Positions 16,957-26,081 of a stretch of DNA of 61,581 bases are shown piece by piece. Positions within the stretch are counted from its first letter, which is position 1. Each line of letters begins with the position of its first letter. The notes under the pieces were generated by a model. That model ran no database searches. It saw nothing but the letters and a program-made list of their open reading frames with translations, and was not told where the DNA came from. The translations under genes and the position numbers were made by a program. The DNA comes from CAYURH01 sp964447105 (GTDB taxonomy: Bacteria; Patescibacteriota; Saccharimonadia; Saccharimonadales; EFPC-124): assembly GCA_964447105.1 (NCBI GenBank), contig CAYURH010000004.1, forward strand, positions 1-61,581. Direction: 5' to 3'.

Positions 16957-18028
16957 CGGTGATAGTGATTAGTAAAACGAGTGACATAATCAACACAAAA
17001 CCCACCGTTTGGATTTTTTCCTCGCGCGATTTGGTGAGCGGCCGGCGTAGCGCACGATACACAAGCGTCACAAATAATCGTCCGCCATCGAGCGCCGGGA
17101 TAGGCAGCACGTTCATCACGGCCAGCGTCAGGGATATGATACCTATCAGGAACAGCACGAACGTAAAACCGGTATCGCTGCTTGTTTTGAGAATCCCAAC
17201 CACGCCAACGGGCCCCGCAACATTCTGCCCTGCTTCCGAAAAATGTCCTTCGAACAATTTACCAATTGTCATCCACAAACCTTTGAATGTTTCATAGGTA
17301 AATTGTGCCGTGACGCCCACGCCCACAATCGGCGCCGACCACGTAGCTCGTTGCAACGTTTGCTCGCCCGGGCTAACACCCAAGTAACCTTGGCCGGCAA
17401 CGCGCTCTGTGTTCAAAGTGGGTTGCAGGGTTTGACGTTGACCGTTGCGCTCGATAACTAAATCGACTTTTTGGCCAGCATGGGCGGCAGTTTGTTGGCT
17501 GAAGTCTTCGGCACTGGTAACCGGTTCACCAGCAATCGAAATAATATCGTCCCCAGGCTGCAAGCCAATTTTGCTTGCCGGTGTTCCACCGCTCACTGCT
17601 GCGACCGAAATATTATTGTGTATAACATACGTGTCGCCGGCCACAGAAAATTGATGAGATAGTACTTTGGGCATGCCAAATAGTGCCAAAATAGTGAATA
17701 TCACCACTGCCGTCAGCCAGTTTACGACAACACCTGCAAGCAAAATTTTGGTCTTCACCCAGATACTCGCGCCACCATATGTGCCGGGGCCCTCAGCCGA
17801 ATCATGCTCGCCATGCAGACGCACAAACCCACCGATCGGCAACCAGTTGAGGCTAAAAATCGTACCGTTTTTGAGTTTGCGTTTCCAGGCGCGCGGCGGG
17901 AAGCCTACACCAAATTCATCGACTCGCACCCCATTGCGGCGAGCCGCCAGCGCGTGACCAAATTCGTGCACCACTACTAGCGCAACAAACAGTATAATCC
18001 CAATAATAAAATAGAGTGTGCTCATCAT
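16931..18028 (-). CDS. rseP: RseP/site-2 protease family zinc metalloprotease
   Basis: Cleaves membrane-embedded substrates, in other bacteria anti-sigma factors or signal-peptide remnants. 365 residues: catalytic HEFGH at 21-25 in the first helix, a PDZ domain (about 150-230), and the second metal motif NVLPIPALDGGRL in a late helix. TATAAT (18037-18042) lies 8 bases before the first of two tandem ATGs, predicting a leaderless mRNA. Confidence 0.94.
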   Translation of the reverse strand: MMSTLYFIIGIILFVALVVVHEFGHALAARRNGVRVDEFGVGFPPRAWKRKLKNGTIFSLNWLPIGGFVRLHGEHDSAEGPGTYGGASIWVKTKILLAGVVVNWLTAVVIFTILALFGMPKVLSHQFSVAGDTYVIHNNISVAAVSGGTPASKIGLQPGDDIISIAGEPVTSAEDFSQQTAAHAGQKVDLVIERNGQRQTLQPTLNTERVAGQGYLGVSPGEQTLQRATWSAPIVGVGVTAQFTYETFKGLWMTIGKLFEGHFSEAGQNVAGPVGVVGILKTSSDTGFTFVLFLIGIISLTLAVMNVLPIPALDGGRLFVTLVYRALRRPLTKSREEKIQTVGFVLIMSLVLLITITDVGRLFQH

Positions 18029-18037
18029 CTGAGGCTA

Positions 18038-18838
18038 TTATACCCCACGTTGTCTGAGAGTTTCGTACATTACAATCGCTGCCGATATAGCCACATTGAG
18101 CGAATCAGCAATGCCAGCCATAGGTATACGAATCAGCGCGTCGCTTTTACTCATCCAGAAATCGCTCAGCCCGTATTGCTCACTCCCCATCACCAGAGCC
18201 AAGGGACCTTTGAGGTCGGCGGCGGAATACAGCACATCGGTGTGTGGTGTGGTGGAGACAATCTTCACTTTTTTGGCGTGCAGCCAATCATATACCGACT
18301 GCGAATCGCTCACTACCACCGGCACATTGAACAGTACGCCGGTTGAAGCACGCACCACGTTGGGGTTGAATATATCGGTCACTTGGTCGCAAACAATTAC
18401 CAAATCCACGCCAGCACCATCGGCGCATCGCAGCATAGTGCCCAGATTGCCCGGTTTTTCGATAGCTTCGAGCACCAACACAAACGGATCTTTGGGCAGC
18501 TTGATGTCGTCGAGCCCGCGCTTCCACTGCGGCGCCACAGCCAACAAACCGTCGGGCCGGTCACGATACGAACATCGCTCGAACACATCTTTGGTAAGTT
18601 CAAACAATTGCGCGCCCGCAGCTTCGGCCTGTTTGATCAGCGCTGGTTCGTTGCTGCCCAGAAACCAGTCGGGCGAATAGTAGAGTTCGCGAATAGCCAC
18701 GCCTTTTTGCAAAGCGCGCTGTACTTCGCGGTAGCCTTCTATCAAAAACAGCCCGGCGTCGTCGCGATCGCGGCGCTTGCGCAGGTTTACCAATTGCTTC
18801 ACGCGCGGGTTTTGGCGGCTGGTGATATGTTGGACCAT
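18038..18838 (-). CDS. SpoU/TrmH-family RNA 2'-O-methyltransferase
   Basis: 266 residues. An N-terminal substrate-binding domain (about 1-100) precedes the SPOUT knot, with its motifs EAIEKPGNLGTMLR, MGSEQYGLS and IPMAGIADSLNVAISAAI. It methylates a ribose in rRNA or tRNA using S-adenosylmethionine; the target base is not readable. It begins 3 bases after the frr stop, so it is cotranscribed with frr. Confidence 0.9.
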   Translation of the reverse strand: MVQHITSRQNPRVKQLVNLRKRRDRDDAGLFLIEGYREVQRALQKGVAIRELYYSPDWFLGSNEPALIKQAEAAGAQLFELTKDVFERCSYRDRPDGLLAVAPQWKRGLDDIKLPKDPFVLVLEAIEKPGNLGTMLRCADGAGVDLVIVCDQVTDIFNPNVVRASTGVLFNVPVVVSDSQSVYDWLHAKKVKIVSTTPHTDVLYSAADLKGPLALVMGSEQYGLSDFWMSKSDALIRIPMAGIADSLNVAISAAIVMYETLRQRGV

Positions 18839-18841
18839 GAA

Positions 18842-19396
18842 CTACAGGGTCATTATTTCTTGTTCTTTGGCTTTGGCGGCAGCTTCAAGCTTGGCTTGCA
18901 TATCGCGCATGGCGTCGTCCATGAATTTTTCGGCGCGTTTTACGTCGTCTTCGCTTAATTCTTTGGCGTCTTTTTTGGTTTTGGCATCTTTCAGCGCGTC
19001 ATGGCGTACGTTGCGCATGGCGATGCGCGCTTCTTCTACTTTTTCGTTGAGTTGCTTCACGATCTGTTGACGGCGCTCGGTAGTGAGCGCTGGTACGGGT
19101 ACGCGCACCACTCGTCCGTCGTCGCTGGGATTAAAGCCGAGGCCCTGGTCGTCGCGTATGGCGCTGGCGATCGCTGCAACGTTGGTGGGGTCAAATGGAT
19201 TAATTTGCAGCAACTGCGGCTCCGGCACAGTGATCGTGGCCACCTGGATCAGCGGCATTTTCTGGCCATAAGCTTCGACCATTACGCCATCGAGCATGCC
19301 AGGATTGGCGCGCCCAGTACGCAGTTTTTTGACTTCGTCTTCAAAATGCAGCACAGCCAACTGCATACGTTCTTGGTAGGGTTTGGTATCAAACAT
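18842..19396 (-). CDS. frr: ribosome recycling factor
   Basis: Splits the post-termination ribosome together with EF-G. 184 residues, standard length. The hinge and domain II region (LIQVATITVPEPQLLQINPF) and the three-helix bundle arms (LRTGRANPGML; RRQIVKQLNEKVEEARI) are clear. TACACT (19403-19408) lies 6 bases before the ATG, a clean leaderless arrangement. Confidence 0.97.
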   Translation of the reverse strand: MFDTKPYQERMQLAVLHFEDEVKKLRTGRANPGMLDGVMVEAYGQKMPLIQVATITVPEPQLLQINPFDPTNVAAIASAIRDDQGLGFNPSDDGRVVRVPVPALTTERRQQIVKQLNEKVEEARIAMRNVRHDALKDAKTKKDAKELSEDDVKRAEKFMDDAMRDMQAKLEAAAKAKEQEIMTL

Positions 19397-19475
19397 ATCT
19401 TAAGTGTAACGCGTGTTATACAAATGAACAAAAAAATTATATAATTGCTGGCGTCCCCGATGAAAGAGGTTACTG

Positions 19476-19910
19476 ATGGCAACACCCAAACGTGCAGTGG
19501 TAGTAGTAACCACTGTCACGGGCGAGGTAGCCCTGGTACTCAATACCGAAGAAGGCCTGTACTACGAGCCCATCGTCTTCGACGACCTCCCCGATTACTC
19601 GGGTAATACTCATGACGAAGTGGCCGAAGCCATGCGCGTAGCGCTGGAAACGTTCCTTGCCGAAACCTTCGGCGAGAACTTGCGGTGGGAAACTGCCGTC
19701 ACCGTCGCGGCCAATCAGACACTGATGGTCGTCACAACCAATCTGCCGTACGAATTGGAGCAACGCGTTCGTCGACTTGCCCGGGAGGGCAAGCCTCCGG
19801 CGCTGGCCTTCGTGATGCGAGCACAGCTCACGCGTCGCGGCGCCAAGGTGAACGGCCTCGGCTTCGGCCCGCAGACCAACCTTCTCACCGCCAAGACCAA
19901 GGATCTCTAG
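19476..19910 (+). CDS. orphan hypothetical protein
   Basis: 144 residues, soluble, alternating beta and alpha (VVVVTTVTGEVALVLNT, an acidic helix about 45-67, then AVTVAANQTLMVVTTNL). GAAAGAGGT lies 6 bases before the ATG, and TATAAT lies about 30 bases upstream. Codons are GC-rich and four of five lysines are AAG. The layout faintly recalls a Nudix fold, but no Nudix box is present, so I make no functional call. It stands between convergent frr and tsf with its own hairpin. Confidence 0.62.
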   Translation: MATPKRAVVVVTTVTGEVALVLNTEEGLYYEPIVFDDLPDYSGNTHDEVAEAMRVALETFLAETFGENLRWETAVTVAANQTLMVVTTNLPYELEQRVRRLAREGKPPALAFVMRAQLTRRGAKVNGLGFGPQTNLLTAKTKDL

Positions 19911-19923
19911 ACGGGTGCGTGTG

Positions 19924-19949
19924 GGCGGTTCGGTTCGCGCCGGACCGCC
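19924..19949 (+). terminator. GC-rich hairpin after orphan 19476-19910
   Basis: GGCGGTTCGG (19924-19933) pairs with CCGGACCGCC (19940-19949), one U-G pair, extendable by GTGT/ACAC with a bulge. No T-run. Confidence 0.65.
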
Positions 19950-19973
19950 ACACAAAAATAACTTATCTCATAC

Positions 19974-20003
19974 AAAAATCGCCCCGTGATTGAGGCGATT
20001 TTT
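19974..20003. terminator. bidirectional terminator between orphan and tsf
   Basis: AAAAATCGCC (19974-19983) pairs perfectly with GGCGATTTTT (19994-20003). It ends the rpsB-tsf operon on minus and backs up the orphan hairpin on plus. Confidence 0.9.
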
Positions 20004-20019
20004 GATTTCTGGCAAAAAT

Positions 20020-20616
20020 TTATTCGCTTACGCCCAGTTCAAACCGCGCCATACGGCGCACCACAATATTTTCGCCTAGTTTGGCGATGTGGGTTTTGAT
20101 GAGCTCACCCGCTGTCTGATTGGGGTCTTTGATGAACGGTTGGTCGTGCAGGCAGAGTTCGGCAAAATATTTTTTGAGCATGCCATCCACGATTTGCTGT
20201 ACCATGGCGTCGGGCTTGCCTTCGGCTTTGGCTTTTTCGGCAAATTCGGCTGCTTTGGCGTCGCGCACGTCGGCCGGGATGTCGTCCATGCTGACATACT
20301 GCGGGTTGGTGGCGGCAATATGCATAGCTAGGTCATGCACCAAGTTTTTAAAATCGTCGGTGCGCGCCACGAAGTCAGTTTCGCAGTTAACTTCCACTAG
20401 CACGCCAATGCGATTGCCATGCACGTAGCTGTCTACCAGGCCCTGGCTGGCTTCGCGTTCGCCGCGCTTTTCGGCTTTGGTCAAGCCTTTTTTGCGCATT
20501 TCAGCCAGCGCTTTGTCGAAATCGCCACTGGCAGCTTCGAGTGCTTGTTTGGCATCGGTCAGGCCTACGCCAGTGAGGTCTTTCAATTTTTTAACATCAT
20601 CGAGTGAAACGCCCAT
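20020..20616 (-). CDS. tsf: elongation factor Ts (short form)
   Basis: Exchanges GDP for GTP on EF-Tu. 198 residues, the short form with one core subdomain rather than the about 280 residues of E. coli. The UBA-like N-terminus (KLKDLTGVGLTDAKQALE) and the signature VEVNCETDFVAR are intact. It follows rpsB by a few bases (GGGGGAG then ATG), the universal rpsB-tsf pair. Confidence 0.96.
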   Translation of the reverse strand: MGVSLDDVKKLKDLTGVGLTDAKQALEAASGDFDKALAEMRKKGLTKAEKRGEREASQGLVDSYVHGNRIGVLVEVNCETDFVARTDDFKNLVHDLAMHIAATNPQYVSMDDIPADVRDAKAAEFAEKAKAEGKPDAMVQQIVDGMLKKYFAELCLHDQPFIKDPNQTAGELIKTHIAKLGENIVVRRMARFELGVSE

Positions 20617-21333
20617 TTACTCCCCCTTTGCGTCGGCTGTTTTGCGGCTGCTCATGCCTTCGGCAACAGCTTGTTTGATGTAGTCTACAATGATTTGGAT
20701 ACTTTTGATTGCGTCGTCGTTGGCTGGAATGGCATAGTCGGCCAGAGTTGGGTCGGCGTTGGTGTCGGTAATAGCGACAACCGGGATGTTTAGGCGACGG
20801 GCTTCAGCTACAGCGTTTTTGTCGGCCAGCATGTCGACCACAAATACGATACCGGGTTGGCCGTTCATATCTTTGATACCGCTATATTTTAGGTTCAAAC
20901 TGTCAATTTCTTCTTGGAAACGTTGCACTTCCAGTTTGCTGTAGCGATTGGCCAATTCACCGCTCGCCATGCGGGTTTCGAGCATTTTCAGATGCTTGAT
21001 ACGAGTGCTCGTCGTCAGTACGTTGGTAAGCATGCCACCAAGCCAGCGTTCGGTAACGTATGGCATTTTTGCATCGATGGCAGCAGCACGCACAATGTCT
21101 TTGGCTTGGCGCTTGGTGCCCACAAGTAGTATTTGTTTGCCATCAGCAACAGATTTAGTAATAAATGGCAACGCTTTGTCGAGCGCTTCCACTGTTTTGG
21201 TAAGGTCAATTACATGGCTACCAGCCCGTTTACTATGAATGTAAGGGGCCATTTTGGGGTGCCAACGGCTTGTTTTGTGGCCAAAATGCGCGCCTGCGGC
21301 GAGCAAAGCCTTGATATCTACGGCAACTGCCAT
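20617..21333 (-). CDS. rpsB: 30S ribosomal protein S2
   Basis: Binds the 30S subunit head near S1. 238 residues with the conserved N-terminus (LLAAGAHFGHKTSRWHPKMA) and VDMLADKNAVAEARRLNIPVVAITDTNADP. AGAAGGAT precedes the ATG. The message has a leader of about 80 bases with a hairpin just before the ribosome site (21349-21392), possibly autoregulatory. Confidence 0.97.
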   Translation of the reverse strand: MAVAVDIKALLAAGAHFGHKTSRWHPKMAPYIHSKRAGSHVIDLTKTVEALDKALPFITKSVADGKQILLVGTKRQAKDIVRAAAIDAKMPYVTERWLGGMLTNVLTTSTRIKHLKMLETRMASGELANRYSKLEVQRFQEEIDSLNLKYSGIKDMNGQPGIVFVVDMLADKNAVAEARRLNIPVVAITDTNADPTLADYAIPANDDAIKSIQIIVDYIKQAVAEGMSSRKTADAKGE

Positions 21334-21348
21334 AATCCTTCTTTCTTC

Positions 21349-21392
21349 CCCTGCGCATTTACCCGAGTGGGAGGATTGTACGCGCGTCAGGG
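21349..21392 (-). promoter_or_regulatory. structured rpsB leader (candidate)
   Basis: CCCTGCGC (21349-21356) pairs with GCGTCAGGG (21384-21392) leaving one bulge, enclosing a small CCC-GAGT-GGG hairpin (21362-21371). It lies directly ahead of the rpsB ribosome site. The promoter is TCGACA (21442-21447) with TACAAT (21419-21424), 17 bases apart on minus. S2 leaders are known in other bacteria, but similarity is untested. Confidence 0.4.
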
Positions 21393-21523
21393 TGTGTCGT
21401 TAAAAGTTATTGCTTGTTATTGTACCAGCCTTTCCAATATTTGTCGATAGTTGCACAGCCAATCAAACGGTTGTATAAATAAAAAGCCACAATTAGGCTA
21501 GTCGGATATGAAAGGCACCGTTC

Positions 21524-22114
21524 GTGTCTGGTACATCTCAGGAGGGCCCAGGCTCATTGAGCCTGACCCAGCAATTCGCACTGCAAAACCCCGGCGTAGC
21601 ACGAGAAGCCGATGAAGTCTGGCGAGCGCTCACGCGGGTGGCTGCGCAAGAACTGGCAAGAGAAGTAGAAGCTGCAGCACAGCAACTACGCGTGTGTGTG
21701 GTTGATACTGCTCTGTTGCTGCAGATTCAGGAAGCTCCCGACATGATGAGCCTGTTCGCGAGCATCGCCCGCAGACTGGAGGCAACACTGCGCGAGCTGT
21801 TCACCTTTACCCAAAGCGAACCTGGCAGCCACACCAAGCGTGCGCAAGCCCATGACGATCGCCAGCAATTCGAACAGCAATACAAGTGGCTGCTGATCCT
21901 GCTGGATCTGCGGCAGTTGTACGAGGAGATCTTCGACATCATCGCTGATCCTGCTGGCTTCAACGCTTCGGAGTTGTACGAGCGAATCATTGTACGCTTC
22001 GGTATAATGCTACACCAGCTCGGTGTGCACGCCCCGAGCGATGAAGCCTGCGCCGCCTTAAAGCAAGGAATCGCGACTGCAGTCGCTACCCAAGCTCACC
22101 CGCCCCAAGGCTGA
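21524..22114 (+). CDS. orphan helical hypothetical protein
   Basis: 196 residues, predicted almost wholly alpha-helical and rich in Ala, Gln and Glu (for example AAQELAREVEAAAQQLRV). No membrane helix and no motif I recognise. The GTG at 21524 has GAAAGG 10 bases upstream. A TTG nine or so codons in has AGGAGG at a wider spacing, so the exact start is uncertain. All lysines are AAG. A TATAAA promoter lies near 21475, divergent from rpsB. Confidence 0.58.
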   Translation: MSGTSQEGPGSLSLTQQFALQNPGVAREADEVWRALTRVAAQELAREVEAAAQQLRVCVVDTALLLQIQEAPDMMSLFASIARRLEATLRELFTFTQSEPGSHTKRAQAHDDRQQFEQQYKWLLILLDLRQLYEEIFDIIADPAGFNASELYERIIVRFGIMLHQLGVHAPSDEACAALKQGIATAVATQAHPPQG

Positions 22115-22135
22115 CACCCATACACCCGCTACAAG

Positions 22136-22190
22136 CAAGCCCGCCCGGAGCCACACCGCTCTGATGGCACCGCTGCTTCTGGCGGGCTTG
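22136..22190 (+). terminator. terminator of orphan 21524-22114
   Basis: CAAGCCCGCC (22136-22145) pairs perfectly with GGCGGGCTTG (22181-22190), followed by TTCTTTT. The loop is long (35 nt). Its 3' end overlaps the -35 box of the next cassette. Confidence 0.7.
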
Positions 22191-22216
22191 TTCTTTTGAG
22201 CAGTTATTTTTATAGT
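22188..22216 (+). promoter_or_regulatory. promoter of orphan 22252-22521
   Basis: TTGTTC (22188-22193), 17-base spacer, TATAGT (22211-22216). The cassette therefore has its own start even though it follows another orphan. Confidence 0.6.
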
Positions 22217-22251
22217 GCAGACAGACGCCGTCAAATACTCAGGAGGTGAAG

Positions 22252-22521
22252 ATGGCGGGCAAGGTAGACATAGTGCAGATCGTACGCAACTACCTGCAAC
22301 GGCTCAGTGCCGACGGCCACACGTTGTCGAGTACCGACCACGATCTGCTCATCCGGCGCGTCGTCCAGTTGCTAGGAGATAGAGACGACATCGAGCCACG
22401 CATTTGTCGCGCCATCGCGAGGGCGCTCGGCCCCAACGACCCCGACGTATGGCTGCGCACGGTCGAGCGTGATCTGCTTGTCAGACTGCGCACCACACTT
22501 GCGCGTGCCACGGCGTCATAA
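22252..22521 (+). CDS. orphan hypothetical protein
   Basis: 89 residues, helical (VDIVQIVRNYLQRL, HDLLIRRVVQLLGDRDD, LRTTLARATAS). AGGAGGTG (22241-22248) lies just before the ATG at 22252, which I prefer over an in-frame GTG inside that ribosome site. Its single lysine is AAG. No recognised family. A perfect 12-bp hairpin follows within 5 bases of the stop. Confidence 0.6.
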   Translation: MAGKVDIVQIVRNYLQRLSADGHTLSSTDHDLLIRRVVQLLGDRDDIEPRICRAIARALGPNDPDVWLRTVERDLLVRLRTTLARATAS

Positions 22522-22525
22522 GCCG

Positions 22526-22560
22526 CCCGCAGAAGTGAATTTCCTCCCCACTTCTGCGGG
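22526..22560 (+). terminator. GC-rich hairpin after orphan 22252-22521
   Basis: CCCGCAGAAGTG (22526-22537) pairs perfectly with CACTTCTGCGGG (22549-22560). No T-run follows. Confidence 0.7.
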
Positions 22561-22579
22561 CCCAACCCTTCTAAACTGT

Positions 22580-22608
22580 TTGACATCTGTAAAAAAAACA
22601 GATACAAT
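22580..22608 (+). promoter_or_regulatory. rpmE-prfA-prmC promoter
   Basis: Consensus TTGACA (22580-22585), 17-base spacer, TACAAT (22603-22608). The rpmE ATG is 11 bases beyond, so the leader would be about 4 bases. Confidence 0.85.
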
Positions 22609-22619
22609 ACGCCCTAGTT

Positions 22620-22952
22620 ATGAAAAAAGAGCTTCATCCAAACGAATACCGCCCCATGGTCATTCAGGACCCCAGCGCTGGTTTTGCGTTTTTGACCAAA
22701 TCCACCGCCAAGACCGACAAAACCATCAAATGGGAAGATGGCCAAGAATATCCTCTGCTTGAGGTGTTTATTAGTAGCGCCTCTCACCCGTTCTACACCG
22801 GCAAAGAAACATTGGTAGACACCGAAGGTCGCGTGGACCGCTTCAAAGCGCGCGCCGAAGCTGCCAAAGCTCGCCAGGCTGCCCTCGCTAGCAAAGCCAA
22901 AAAAACTGTTGCTCGCGCCGCCAAAAAAACCGATAAAACAACCGATAAGTAA
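22620..22952 (+). CDS. rpmE: 50S ribosomal protein L31, type B, with basic extension
   Basis: 110 residues. The first 80 match the zinc-free type B L31 (HPNEYRPMVIQDPSAGFAFL, SSASHPFYTGKETLVDTEGR). The last 30 are a Lys/Ala-rich tail common to several CPR L31 proteins, probably contacting rRNA. First gene of an operon with prfA and prmC. No ribosome site precedes the ATG, which fits a near-leaderless start. Confidence 0.94.
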   Translation: MKKELHPNEYRPMVIQDPSAGFAFLTKSTAKTDKTIKWEDGQEYPLLEVFISSASHPFYTGKETLVDTEGRVDRFKARAEAAKARQAALASKAKKTVARAAKKTDKTTDK

Positions 22953-22988
22953 CTACAGGCGGATACGCCTGCCGTGGGGGCCCAGTAA

Positions 22989-24061
<1,073 letters not shown>

Positions 24062-24065
<4 letters not shown>

Positions 24066-24868
24066 CTATCGACCAATATATAGCCGAGTCTACCAGGCAG
24101 CTTACTGCCGCCGGTATCGCATCGGCGCGGCTGGATGTGTTGGTGCTGCTAAGCGATGCGCTCCAACACGACAAATCATGGGTTTTGGCACATGGCGACG
24201 ACACCCTTGCGCCAGGGCCAATAGCTCAACTCCAGACGCAGATTCGTCAGCGCTGCAGGCGGGTGCCGCTGGCCTACATTCGTGGCCATCAAGAGTTTTA
24301 TGGTCGCGAATTCACCGTCAATCCAGATGTGTTAATCCCCAGGCCGGAAACCGAAACGCTCATTGATCTAGCCAAAAATTATATCCGCAGCGGCCACATA
24401 CTCGACGTAGGCACAGGCAGTGGCGCAATCGCCGTGACGCTGGCACTGGAACTTCCCAATGCAACAATCACTGCGTGCGATATTAGCCCGCTAGCACTCA
24501 AAGTTGCGCAACAAAACGCCCGTACACTACAAGCAAATGTGCGTTTTTTTGAATCCGACCTCTTGAGCAATGCTAGCGACAGGTACCATGCGATTATCGC
24601 CAATTTACCATATGTTAGTCGCGGCTGGGAGGTATCTCCAGAAACAGCCGCCGAACCAGCGATGGCACTATACGCCAATGATAACGGTCTAGAATTGATC
24701 AACAAACTGCTCGCCCAAGCGCCTCATCATTTACGTACAGGCGGTCATCTGTTGCTTGAAGCTGACCCGCGCCAACACGCGACTATCACACAATCCGCCC
24801 ACAGGTTTACCCGCGTCAGCACACACGGTTTCTGCATAGTCCTACGATTATCCGATGTTGACAAGTAG
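24062..24868 (+). CDS. prmC: release factor glutamine methyltransferase
   Basis: Methylates the GGQ glutamine of release factors. 268 residues: a helical N-terminal domain, the SAM motif DVGTGSGAIAVTLA, and the catalytic motif as NLPY (usually NPPY) in IIANLPYVSRG. The ATG overlaps the prfA stop (ATGA), so enzyme and substrate are made together. Its last codons overlap the -35 box at 24858. Confidence 0.94.
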
Positions 24869-24886
24869 ATATATTTACAATACAAT
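24858..24886 (+). promoter_or_regulatory. strong promoter at the end of prmC
   Basis: Consensus TTGACA (24858-24863), 17-base spacer, TACAAT (24881-24886). It faces the orphan at 25063 and sits 7 bases before the leader ORF. Confidence 0.85.
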
Positions 24887-24893
24887 AGCTTTT

Positions 24894-24953
24894 ATGCTTA
24901 ACTGGCTACCCCTACAAACTGCTTTGCATCATGCCCGCTTTCTACCTCGGTGA
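24894..24953 (+). CDS. 19-codon candidate leader peptide
   Basis: ATG at 24894 to TGA at 24951-24953, encoding MLNWLPLQTALHHARFLPR. It sits 7 bases after a consensus -10 box, the leaderless arrangement used by core genes in this window. A hairpin (CCGCTTTC/GAAAGTGG, 24935-24942 with 24952-24959) contains its stop codon, and a strong terminator follows at 24991. It could be an attenuation leader, or the RNA could be a short non-coding transcript and the ORF chance. Confidence 0.45.
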   Translation: MLNWLPLQTALHHARFLPR

Positions 24954-24990
24954 AAGTGGTTTGCTGTGATTATCTAACAACGACATCAAT

Positions 24991-25017
24991 CCCCTCTCAA
25001 CCGAGAGGGGCTTTTTT
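24991..25017 (+). terminator. strong intrinsic terminator ahead of orphan 25063
   Basis: CCCCTCTC-AACC-GAGAGGGG (24991-25010) followed by CTTTTTT. It lies between the promoter at 24858 and the orphan ORF. No other promoter is visible before that ORF. Its loop and 3' arm (ACCGAG, 25000-25005) can pair with CTCGGT (24946-24951) in the upstream hairpin loop. Confidence 0.92.
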
Positions 25018-25062
25018 ACTCAAAAAGTCACGCACATTCCCAAACCAAGGAGCAGCGGCCAC

Positions 25063-26019
25063 ATGACAGCGAGATTTAGAACATTCCCGCTCGACAGATC
25101 ACAAGTAGCGGCCTCAATCTGCAACGAATATGTACAAACCGGCGTCACAGGCTGGGAATATGTACCTCTTCGACACAGGTTTGCCGCCGACGGCATAAGC
25201 CTTGACGGGCCTACAGTACGGCAATTGCGCCAGTTTACGAACGCCTACGCCACATTTATGGGCGCGCCGGACGACTACTACCGATTGGATCTGTATATCA
25301 CGCCAGATTCCCTGGCAGTACTCGAAGTCAACGCCGATTTTGTAGATGGCTGGGGCACGGCGCTCAATATCGCTCGTGCCGCAGGCATTGAGACTACGGT
25401 TGCAAGCAGGCACTTCCCGAGCTGTTTTGTGCTTGCGAACTATGCTTACCGGCCCGAACTAGAACTGTTGCTTGCCGAACTGGGCGGCACTCGCCACCAC
25501 ATCTGCGCTCAGCCCAAACCAACCTGCAGCGATCCGCTGTACTTGTACGGCCGCGCACTGCCGCCCCAACACGCTCACCGAAGCCGCTACGGTAGCAGCG
25601 CGTACGACGACAAACACAGGCTGGCTGAGTTCGCCACCAGTTGGTCGGGTGATCTAGTACGCATACCCCAGATCTACACATCCGCAAGCACCGCTTGGGG
25701 CGACATCCCCAACGACGCATTCCTGAAATTCGCGCAAAAATCTGGCCCCCAAAGTGAAGCCGCAAGATTTAGCGTGCGATACGGCAAGCCCTTGGGCAAG
25801 GCCAAATTTCTGCAAGCGTGTTGGCGAGACGGTAGCCTGATCGCCCAAGCAAACGTGGATGGGCTCGGCAGATATGGCCAGCCGGCCGTGGGCGTGCTCA
25901 ACCCCTGCGCGCAGCTGGTAGTGCTTGCGCATCGTGGCCATCTGGCGGGCTACGTGCAGTACGATGTACGGCGCATTATTACCGACGATTCGGTACATGC
26001 CCCCCTGTATTTTGCGTAA
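25063..26019 (+). CDS. orphan protein, possibly ATP-grasp-like
   Basis: 318 residues, soluble. The stretch YRLDLYITPDSLAVLEVNAD followed by FVDGWGTALNIARAAG resembles the metal/nucleotide-binding end of ATP-grasp enzymes, but I cannot confirm the fold. CAAGGAGC lies 9 bases before the ATG. Lysine codons are mixed AAA/AAG, so the gene is less extreme than other orphans. Transcription probably has to read through the terminator at 24991, implying conditional expression. A 12-bp hairpin follows the stop. Confidence 0.6.
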   Translation: MTARFRTFPLDRSQVAASICNEYVQTGVTGWEYVPLRHRFAADGISLDGPTVRQLRQFTNAYATFMGAPDDYYRLDLYITPDSLAVLEVNADFVDGWGTALNIARAAGIETTVASRHFPSCFVLANYAYRPELELLLAELGGTRHHICAQPKPTCSDPLYLYGRALPPQHAHRSRYGSSAYDDKHRLAEFATSWSGDLVRIPQIYTSASTAWGDIPNDAFLKFAQKSGPQSEAARFSVRYGKPLGKAKFLQACWRDGSLIAQANVDGLGRYGQPAVGVLNPCAQLVVLAHRGHLAGYVQYDVRRIITDDSVHAPLYFA

Positions 26020-26027
26020 TAGCGCAC

Positions 26028-26054
26028 CGGCGGGGTGGTCCAACCACCCCGCCG
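26028..26054 (+). terminator. GC-rich hairpin after orphan 25063-26019
   Basis: CGGCGGGGTGGT (26028-26039) pairs perfectly with ACCACCCCGCCG (26043-26054) around a 3-nt loop. AT-rich sequence follows. Confidence 0.75.
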
Positions 26055-26081
26055 ACAAATAAACCAAACTATAGGATTTTT

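Noticed and set aside
21509..21616. 35-codon frame starting ATGAAAGGC upstream of the orphan at 21524
   Set aside because: It overlaps the orphan in another frame, has no good ribosome site and gives a low-complexity basic tail.
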